Below are positions 58,363 through 64,000 of a stretch of DNA of 64,000 bases, one piece after another; within the stretch, counting starts at the first letter, position 1, and the number at the start of each line of letters is the position of its first letter. Under the pieces are notes generated by a model that was not told the DNA's origin, made no database searches, and saw only the letters and a program-made list of their open reading frames with translations. Source of the stretch: an uncultured Lachnospiraceae bacterium (GTDB lineage Bacteria > Bacillota > Clostridia > Lachnospirales > Lachnospiraceae); contig CANOZK010000003.1 in assembly GCA_947571775.1 (NCBI GenBank), positions 185,225 to 249,224 of the forward strand, read 5' to 3'. The position numbers and the translations under genes are program-made.

Positions 58363-58782
58363 ATGGACACTTCATTTCATTACTTATTGATGGCAAACCA
58401 GGCGCTGCTCCAAAAAAGACTGCTGTCTGGTTTGAAGGATACTTGTCTGTCCCCTGGCCAGCCGAAAGTGTTGGAATACTTAAAAGAACACAATGGAGCC
58501 AGCCAGAAAGAAATTGCCAGGGGGTGTCATATAGAGGCGGCATCTCTGACGTCTATTTTGGGCCGTATGGAAGAAAAAGGGATGATTGAGCGGAAAATGT
58601 TAAATGGCAACCGGCGTTCTCTGTATGTATTTCTCACAGAGAAGGGGAGTGAATTGCGGCAGGCGGTTGCAAAAGAGTTTGAAGTCCTGGAGGAAGAGGC
58701 ATTCCAGGGGATTTCGGAGGAGGAAAAAACACGATTTATGAAGACATTTTTCAGGATATACGACAATTTGCGGCAAGGCTAG
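58363..58782 (+). CDS. MarR-family transcriptional regulator
   Basis: 139 residues. Winged helix: SPGQPKVLEYLKEHNGASQKEIARGCHIEAASLTSILGRMEEKGMIERKMLNGNRRSLYVFLTEKG (residues 27-92). AAAGGAAAG lies just before the ATG at 58,363, so it is preferred to the ATG at 58,348. Divergent from the YczE-like membrane gene, its likely target (inference). Ligand unknown. Confidence 0.88.
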   Translation: MDTSFHYLLMANQALLQKRLLSGLKDTCLSPGQPKVLEYLKEHNGASQKEIARGCHIEAASLTSILGRMEEKGMIERKMLNGNRRSLYVFLTEKGSELRQAVAKEFEVLEEEAFQGISEEEKTRFMKTFFRIYDNLRQG

Positions 58783-59025
58783 GAGAAATAAAGCGAGATT
58801 TTCCAGGTTATAACCTTCGGGTATTAACTGGCGAACAAAACGAGACTTCTGTTGGAGTCTTGTTTTTTATACTTTGAAATAGGGGATGGATGCTTGTGAA
58901 GAACTCTATGGAAATTTGTATCTTTTGAAGCAAGAGAACATTACTTATAGCAGCAAATATGCAATGAAATATATCTTATCTATAAATGGTTTCCGCTTTT
59001 TGTAACGATAAAAAGGAGAAGATGA
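58783..59025. other. Intergenic stretch without clear features
   Basis: Together with the relic below, 58,783-59,314 has no intact gene. After the MarR stop an imperfect repeat containing GAGACTTCTG-TTGG-AGTCTTGTTTTTT (58,842-58,868) looks like a small terminator. Confidence 0.4.
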
Positions 59026-59090
59026 GATGGAAAAACGTATATTGGGAAATGAATTTGAGGTTTACGGAACACCGGACGATCCACGGTGAC
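59026..59090 (+). pseudogene. Short relic frame with a good ribosome site
   Basis: AAAAGGAGAAGATGAG precedes an ATG that opens MEKRILGNEFEVYGTPDDPR and then meets TGA. Protein-like sequence continues in a different frame for about 45 codons (GGSGSASLFAKDFAPGEAN). I do not recognise the family. Probably a decayed gene. Confidence 0.3.
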
Positions 59091-59260
59091 AGACGGCGGT
59101 AGCGGAAGCGCTTCCCTGTTTGCAAAAGATTTTGCCCCAGGAGAAGCGAATTTGGTGCAATTTGAACTAAAAGATGTGAAAAGACATTGTATATACGCTT
59201 TCTTCCACTGTGGAGGACGCCCTGCTTTCTGGGACGCCCAGTGTATTTAGAATCAGCAAA

Positions 59261-59298
59261 CAGTCCGCTCCATTGCTTTGCGTTAATGGGGCGGATTG
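59261..59298. terminator. Hairpin after the DUF3786 gene
   Basis: CAGTCCGCTCCATT (59,261-59,274) pairs over all 14 positions, two of them wobble, with AATGGGGCGGATTG (59,285-59,298). It has no long T-tract but lies 16 bp beyond the DUF3786 stop on the minus strand. Confidence 0.5.
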
Positions 59299-59314
59299 TT
59301 GTATACTTGATTAT

Positions 59315-59983
59315 TTAAAGCAAATCTTTTACCTTTCCCAATTCGGCTTCTTCCGCCAATCGCCGAACCAGATCCGAAGCAATGCAGCAGACCGTTTCCT
59401 CATGAAGAAAATCGGTAATGTCTGCGTCAAACAAAATATTGGCGGAAGCCTCAAATTCATCGTCCCCATCCCAGAAAACAGCGGTTACGGGAATACAGTC
59501 AAAGGCATGGATTATATAGCCGACGTCTCCTTGGCGGATGGGTTCTCCTTTTAGAGCAATGCAGGCTTTTTCTAAAGATTTGCACTGGCCGCTAAAGGCA
59601 TTTGCAAATGGTTTCAAAATCATGTTCTGGAAGGCAGGGTCAAAAGGCGCGGCTTTTTTTACCAGACGGAAAGGTACAAATTCTCCTTTGACTTTTGCGT
59701 CTGGTTTGGAATAGTGAAATAGATTATAGATGGACATCACCGTGTTAAAAGGCAATACGCGCTCTGGATCGTCTGCCAGGGTAAGCATCCCTGTTTTGCG
59801 ATCCAGGCGGTATTTTTCGTTATAATATGTAATGTAAAGAGCATCCTCGTCATGTTCCAGTTGGAAACGGGCGATCAATTCCTCTTTTTCTTTTTCCTGA
59901 AAAACTTTTCTCCATTTATCGCAGACTGATGCGTAATTGTCTGTGTTTTCGTGTTCATTTGGACTTAGAAAGCTCTCTCTCAT
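59315..59983 (-). CDS. DUF3786 domain protein
   Basis: 222 residues. DNYASVCDKWRKVFQEKEKEEL, then YNEKYRLDRKTGMLTLADDPERVLPFNTVMSIYNLFHYSKPDAKVKGEFVPFR and the FDCIPVTAVFWDGDDEFEASANILFDADITDFLHEE segment: the DUF3786 pattern. The family occurs in anaerobes, sometimes near corrinoid proteins, with unknown function. AAAAGGAGG precedes the ATG at 59,983; the frame to 60,055 is not supported. Confidence 0.85.
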   Translation of the reverse strand: MRESFLSPNEHENTDNYASVCDKWRKVFQEKEKEELIARFQLEHDEDALYITYYNEKYRLDRKTGMLTLADDPERVLPFNTVMSIYNLFHYSKPDAKVKGEFVPFRLVKKAAPFDPAFQNMILKPFANAFSGQCKSLEKACIALKGEPIRQGDVGYIIHAFDCIPVTAVFWDGDDEFEASANILFDADITDFLHEETVCCIASDLVRRLAEEAELGKVKDLL

Positions 59984-60106
59984 AAAAACCTCCTTTTTTG
60001 GCGCAACTGTGTTTTTCTTCCGTTTTCGGTGTCTCGGAAAGATATCCTTTTGCATCCATTCTGAGCAGTCTATATATTTTCATCGTCCGCTCCAGTTGTA
60101 CGATTT

Positions 60107-61873
60107 TTACATCAGTTCTTTTTTCAGAGCGGCGAAAAGTAAATTTTTACGTTCGGTAAAGAATTTATCAAAATTTGTAAAAGCAAAATTAACATCTGGT
60201 ATATAGTGTTTCTTCATATAATCTTTTCGCTGTTCTGGATCCGAATATTGCTTTTTCACCCATTCATCAAAAAAGCTGTCTTTCTTTTCTTTATTAGGAA
60301 TTTCTTCCAACAATTGCAGGTTTGCGAGGTAGTTAAAGTTTTCCATATAGAACTCTATCTGTTTTTCTGGAACACCATATTTTTTGAGCGTTTTCTTCGT
60401 AAACTTAACCTTTGGATGAATATGATCTATATGGAAATTATTTTTAAGGTTAGCCCACGGATACAGAATAGACATAACGATAAGTGCATCTCCCTTGCCA
60501 CATTTTGTCCAAAGCAAGTTGTTTATGCTATCCTCTGTAAATGTGATATCTCTGTTTGTACCACGGAATTCTTCATAGATTACATCCAGAGGGAATCCAT
60601 TATGATTTTCTCTGATAATTTCGGAAAGGCGTTTTAATACTGTATCCGATGCAAAACTGAATACGCGAAGGAGTATCGAGGAGATAAACCATTTCTTTAT
60701 CTTTTTTCTATCTTCTATGTACCTACTGGAATCAACAAAATTAGCAGGATTCCCGATAGTGCCGATATAGTACGCGATCGGAATCAGGGCATTGTTCGAC
60801 GTAATGTTCTCACGGCAAAATCCAAAGGAGGCCACCAATTCCAACGCAAGGCGCATAGATGTAGTAATGTTGTCCCATTTCTTCTCAATGACAAGCATAT
60901 TTGTACGGTTGAAATTGTCTGCCTTAAACCGAATATCTGAAAAATCGCACAATACGAGACTGGCTTTCAGCAGAAGGTCTTTGGTAATGCTGAATCCCCG
61001 GCCAATATCATTTAGTTCATCAACTGCCCTGTTTATTTCTTCCTTTGCATCCAAATTTTCCCATTGTGCCGTAGCAAAAGATAGCAAAAGATCCGAATAA
61101 CTGAGTGGAGTGCCGCCGCTGTTCACTCGGATAAATATGTTGAGAACTTTGTCCAGTTCTTGACTTTCCTCCAGATAGTAACTGATAGTTTCTTTTCGAT
61201 GAATTGCTCCGAAAAGCCGGAATATGGCTTTATTCGCAAATTTGGCCTGCTCTTTATCCAACAGTACATTTAGTTCATTGTCTATTAGATACTCGTTGAC
61301 ATTTTCTTCCTGCGTAATGTTTAAAATCTCACCTACGGGAAACCAAAAATAATGTCTGTTTCCGTTGTCGTCTCGGTACTTGCAATCTTTTTGCACCTCA
61401 TCGTCAGTCAGAAACATGAAATCATATTTAAAATTTTCCCTTTGGGCTGGCTGTAACAGATTAAGATATAACCTCCGCTTGGGATACGCCTGTGGATTAT
61501 CCCAGCGCTTGAGAGGGAGTTTATATGCATAGGTTCCCTTTAACCCTATGTAAAGTGAGGTCATACGCTGCTGTCCGTCCAATATGGCGATAATATCATC
61601 GGAACCGTTCAGGTTTGCCTTTGGATTATGCCTGTTCTCGCGCTGATGGTAGTCGCGGAGAAACTCATAGAACTTGAACTCTTTGGTGTTTTCTCTCTCA
61701 ACTTTCCAAAACAGGAATGAATTGATAGGGTAATCCATCATAAGACTGTCAAATAATCTTTCTATTTGTTCCGTCTTCCATACAAATTCACGTTGTATAG
61801 ATGGGAGCAGATATTTTTTCGCATCTATGTCCTTTATTACCTTGTTGATTGTAAGGGCTGTCTGATATGACAT
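60107..61873 (-). CDS. DUF262/HNH-type protein (GmrSD-like, possible defence)
   Basis: 588 residues. The N-terminal DUF262 domain (ParB/Srx fold) shows LLPSIQREFVWKTEQIERLFDSLMMDYPINSFLFW and the nucleotide motif ILDGQQRMTSLYIGL (about residue 97). Near residues 478-490 HIDHIHPKVKFTKKTL is a His-rich HNH-like motif of DUF1524 type, followed by NFNYLANLQLLEEIPNKEKKD. GmrSD enzymes with these two parts cut modified phage DNA with nucleotide help. No restriction or methylase gene is adjacent. Function by similarity only. Confidence 0.8.
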   Translation of the reverse strand: MSYQTALTINKVIKDIDAKKYLLPSIQREFVWKTEQIERLFDSLMMDYPINSFLFWKVERENTKEFKFYEFLRDYHQRENRHNPKANLNGSDDIIAILDGQQRMTSLYIGLKGTYAYKLPLKRWDNPQAYPKRRLYLNLLQPAQRENFKYDFMFLTDDEVQKDCKYRDDNGNRHYFWFPVGEILNITQEENVNEYLIDNELNVLLDKEQAKFANKAIFRLFGAIHRKETISYYLEESQELDKVLNIFIRVNSGGTPLSYSDLLLSFATAQWENLDAKEEINRAVDELNDIGRGFSITKDLLLKASLVLCDFSDIRFKADNFNRTNMLVIEKKWDNITTSMRLALELVASFGFCRENITSNNALIPIAYYIGTIGNPANFVDSSRYIEDRKKIKKWFISSILLRVFSFASDTVLKRLSEIIRENHNGFPLDVIYEEFRGTNRDITFTEDSINNLLWTKCGKGDALIVMSILYPWANLKNNFHIDHIHPKVKFTKKTLKKYGVPEKQIEFYMENFNYLANLQLLEEIPNKEKKDSFFDEWVKKQYSDPEQRKDYMKKHYIPDVNFAFTNFDKFFTERKNLLFAALKKELM

Positions 61874-62163
61874 GGCTTTCTCCTTGGTTAGAGTATATTT
61901 GAAAACTGCTTTTCACAACTGCAAATTCTTTTTTCTATTTTATATCAGAAGCATATGGAAAACAAGCGAAAATTCCATATAGAATCAAAAAAAACTATAA
62001 ATAAAGCAACGTTCTATTGAAATCATAGCTTGTAGATGAAAGCCGATTCCAGGATAGACGCGCTTGTCACAAAAAAATTTTACTATCTTGCACCCAAACG
62101 GCGGGAAACGCAGTCTAATAAGTGAACAAAAAAATAAAAAGCAGGAAAAGTGAGGTGAAATTT
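61874..62163. promoter_or_regulatory. Upstream region of the ECF sigma operon
   Basis: Gene-free AT-rich stretch. At 62,090-62,120, GCACCC is followed after 17 bp by GTCTAATA, a layout resembling ECF-sigma autoregulated promoters in Firmicutes. A minus-strand promoter for the DUF262 gene must also lie here but is not clear. Confidence 0.45.
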
Positions 62164-62670
62164 ATGGAGTTACTGCTGATAAGACGGGCGCAAAAAGGTG
62201 ACACAGATGCTTTTGTAACGCTGATAGAAAGGAATAAAAAATCCCTTTACAAAATTGCGAAAAGCTATCTCAAAAACGAGGAAGATATAGCAGACGTTAT
62301 ACAGGATACGATCCTTTCTGCTTACGAGCACATAAAGGAATTGAGAAAGACGGCTTATTTCCGAACATGGATCACCCGGATTTTGATCAATCATTGTAAC
62401 GATTTGCGAAAACAGCAGAAACGTTTTATCCCAGGGGCCTTAGACGAGAATCAGGTAGCGTCGGAAGCTGCAGATGACAGAGCTTTTTGTGAACTGTTAG
62501 AAGAACTTTCCGAGGAGACGCGTCCGATTTTTCTTCTATATTATGGCGCAGGGTTTCGGGTAAAAGAAATCGCGCGCATTTTAGACATCAATGAGAACAC
62601 AGTCAAGAGCAAGCTGCAAAGAGGGCGAGAGAAACTTAAACAATTATTTGTAAAGGAGGCGGTACGATGA
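62164..62670 (+). CDS. ECF-type RNA polymerase sigma factor
   Basis: 168 residues. Region 2 (AFVTLIERNKKSLYKIAKSYLKNEEDIADVIQDTILSAYEHIKEL...FRTWITRILINHCNDLRKQ) and region 4 (LLYYGAGFRVKEIARILDINENTVKSKLQRGREKLKQL) are complete. AGGTGAAATTT precedes the ATG at 62,164, preferred over 62,122. The stop overlaps the start of the DUF4179 gene (ATGA); that protein is its presumed membrane anti-sigma factor. Confidence 0.93.
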   Translation: MELLLIRRAQKGDTDAFVTLIERNKKSLYKIAKSYLKNEEDIADVIQDTILSAYEHIKELRKTAYFRTWITRILINHCNDLRKQQKRFIPGALDENQVASEAADDRAFCELLEELSEETRPIFLLYYGAGFRVKEIARILDINENTVKSKLQRGREKLKQLFVKEAVR

Positions 62671-63767
62671 GAGAATCAGAAAAACGTATAAAAGAAATTT
62701 TGAGCCAGGAGATCCAGATATCGGACATGGTGGAAAAGCGGATACAGGATACATATAAGCGATTAGGGGAAAAAAAGACAAGCCGTAAAAAGAGCAAGCG
62801 GGTAGCGACGGCGGCCATAGCAGCCATTTGTTTGATTCTTCCCGGCGCGGCCTACGCTTCTTCCAAGAGTGAATTTTTCCAGGCAATGTTTGGCAACGCC
62901 ACAAAAGAATCTCACGATATTATTTACAAGGAGGTTGACAATGGAAAAGGCGGTAAAACGACCGTGAGCATACCCTCTAAAGAATATGTTCCGGTGGATG
63001 AAGAAAAGGCGGAGGAATCCATTGGAAAGTGGGTGATGGAGGAGCCGATTACAAAGCAGATTGGAAGCCATACCCTTTGTATCGAGAGTTTTGCCTATGA
63101 TCGAAACGGCGCTTTGATGAATTTTACATTGGAACGGAAGGGCGGAGTCACCGCGCTTGCGGGGGATGATGAAACCAATCTTGCTAAGGGCGCAAACTTT
63201 ACCAATGAGTCGGACTTTTATTTTACCTGGGAGAGTGAAAAAGGTGTTCCCGGAGCTGACTGTATTTATATTGATACAAAGCGAGGCACTCCAGATAAAG
63301 TATATGGTTATGCATACATTATTTGGGTGGATGCCCTGGAAGAGGACGATAAGCCCTTACTGCGAATTGACACCTACCCCTGCGCCAGAAAAGATCTGAC
63401 AGAGGATACCGAGATCGCAACAGAAAAAATTCAGTTGACAGACAAAGGACAGATTCCGGTGAAATCGTTAGGCGAAGTGGAATATTCTCCGATTTCCTTG
63501 AGTGTGGATATGTCAAAGGGATTTGAGTTGTCCGAGGAGGAGGCCAAAGATCCGTTTTGTATGCAGCATTTGGAAATCGTATACAAAGACAGGAACAATT
63601 ATGTGATATACGACAGCCAGAGTCAAGTGAACAACAGCAGTTATGTGCTGGGATCCGGAACCTATTATAAGACGATCTTTAACCGCCTGGTGGATGTGGA
63701 TGAGATAAAGGAGATTCGTATAGAGAGCACGAAAGTTGGTAAGACATTTATGGCGGATGAGAATTAG
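62667..63767 (+). CDS. DUF4179 membrane protein, presumed anti-sigma factor
   Basis: 366 residues. Residues 1-45 are cytoplasmic and charged; one membrane helix (about 48-65, VATAAIAAICLILPGAAYA); the remainder outside, with TKQIGSHTLCIESFAYDRNGALMNFTLERKGG and a Ser/Thr-rich fold, the DUF4179 pattern. These are usually coupled to ECF sigma factors, as here by a 4-bp overlap. It probably holds the sigma factor at the membrane until an envelope signal is sensed. Confidence 0.85.
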   Translation: MRESEKRIKEILSQEIQISDMVEKRIQDTYKRLGEKKTSRKKSKRVATAAIAAICLILPGAAYASSKSEFFQAMFGNATKESHDIIYKEVDNGKGGKTTVSIPSKEYVPVDEEKAEESIGKWVMEEPITKQIGSHTLCIESFAYDRNGALMNFTLERKGGVTALAGDDETNLAKGANFTNESDFYFTWESEKGVPGADCIYIDTKRGTPDKVYGYAYIIWVDALEEDDKPLLRIDTYPCARKDLTEDTEIATEKIQLTDKGQIPVKSLGEVEYSPISLSVDMSKGFELSEEEAKDPFCMQHLEIVYKDRNNYVIYDSQSQVNNSSYVLGSGTYYKTIFNRLVDVDEIKEIRIESTKVGKTFMADEN

Positions 63768-63786
63768 AGGCTGCTGGAAAAACCGG

Positions 63787-63845
63787 TTTATGGCAGGGAT
63801 GCGCCTATATTTGCAGGGCAGCTCTCTGCCATAAATACATATAAA
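63787..63845 (+). terminator. Hairpin after the DUF4179 gene
   Basis: TTTATGGCAGGGA (63,787-63,799) and TCTCTGCCATAAA (63,833-63,845) form a 13-bp stem with one wobble around a 33-nt loop. No T-tract follows, so termination is likely but not certain. Confidence 0.5.
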
Positions 63846-63874
63846 TAAAATTTAGTAAAAAAACAAAAAATGCA

Positions 63875-63903
63875 TTGACACTGTTTTGAATCTGTGCTAT
63901 TAT
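63875..63903 (+). promoter_or_regulatory. Probable rRNA operon promoter
   Basis: TTGACA (63,875-63,880), 17-bp spacer, TATTAT (63,898-63,903), in an AT-rich setting (TAAAAAAACAAAAAA just upstream). The following leader, with GGACATTGACAACTGAACAG near 63,942, resembles the antitermination and processing leader before 16S rRNA in Clostridia. The rRNA itself would start beyond base 64,000. Confidence 0.55.
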
Positions 63904-64000
63904 ATCAGAGTTGCGTCGAACAAATAATGACAAAAACACAAAAGGACATTGACAACTGAACAGCGAAACACACAATCATACATTATAAGTAATGAATGAG

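Overview
The window looks like part of a Clostridia chromosome, probably a Lachnospiraceae-type gut anaerobe. This is inferred from several features: FabK in place of FabI, a fused AccD-AccA carboxyltransferase, split transketolase, an EFR1-type ferredoxin relic, gldA/F/G-like ABC genes, strong AGGAGG ribosome sites and consensus TTGACA/TATAAT promoters. No species can be named from the sequence alone.

Layout. 1-12.9 kb: the end of a mannose-6-phosphate isomerase, a divergent MerR regulator and MATE pump, fdhD-moaC, a divergent nitroreductase/HxlR pair, an acetyltransferase, a second MATE pump overlapping a very large RND-type permease, and a GGDEF response regulator. 13.1-24.2 kb: tRNA-Val and tRNA-Met, then a complete type II fatty-acid operon (fabH-fabK-fabD-fabG-fabF-accB-fabZ-accC-accDA, a second FabK-like flavoprotein, a FabT-like MarR regulator) without an acpP gene. 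24.2-27.3 kb: an AT-rich TetR/membrane-protein pair, then O-acetylhomoserine sulfhydrylase with an Rrf2 regulator.

27,262-36,884 is a 9.6 kb integrated element bounded by an 18-bp direct repeat at the stop codon of the Rrf2 gene. It carries a tyrosine integrase, a CI/Cro-like divergent switch, a RepA-like ATPase, an excisionase-like protein, many tiny coupled genes, and a capsid protein with a scaffold. I see no portal, terminase, tail or lysis gene. It resembles a capsid-encoding phage satellite and is the most interesting system in the window.

37-51.2 kb: phosphodiesterase, ApbE, SAH/MTA deaminase, a probably phase-variable sulfotransferase-like gene broken at a G8 tract, adenosylhomocysteinase, RpiB-like isomerase, malic enzyme, split transketolase, a CmpB-like membrane protein and a gliding-type ABC operon. 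51.3-58.8 kb: two head-to-head gene relics, an acetyltransferase, a chemotaxis receptor, a TPP-riboswitch-controlled pyrimidine/thiamine-precursor ABC transporter, a YczE-like membrane protein and a MarR regulator. 59-64 kb: a DUF3786 protein, a DUF262/HNH protein that may act in defence, an ECF sigma factor with its DUF4179 partner, and at the right edge a strong promoter and leader typical of a ribosomal RNA operon whose genes lie outside the window.
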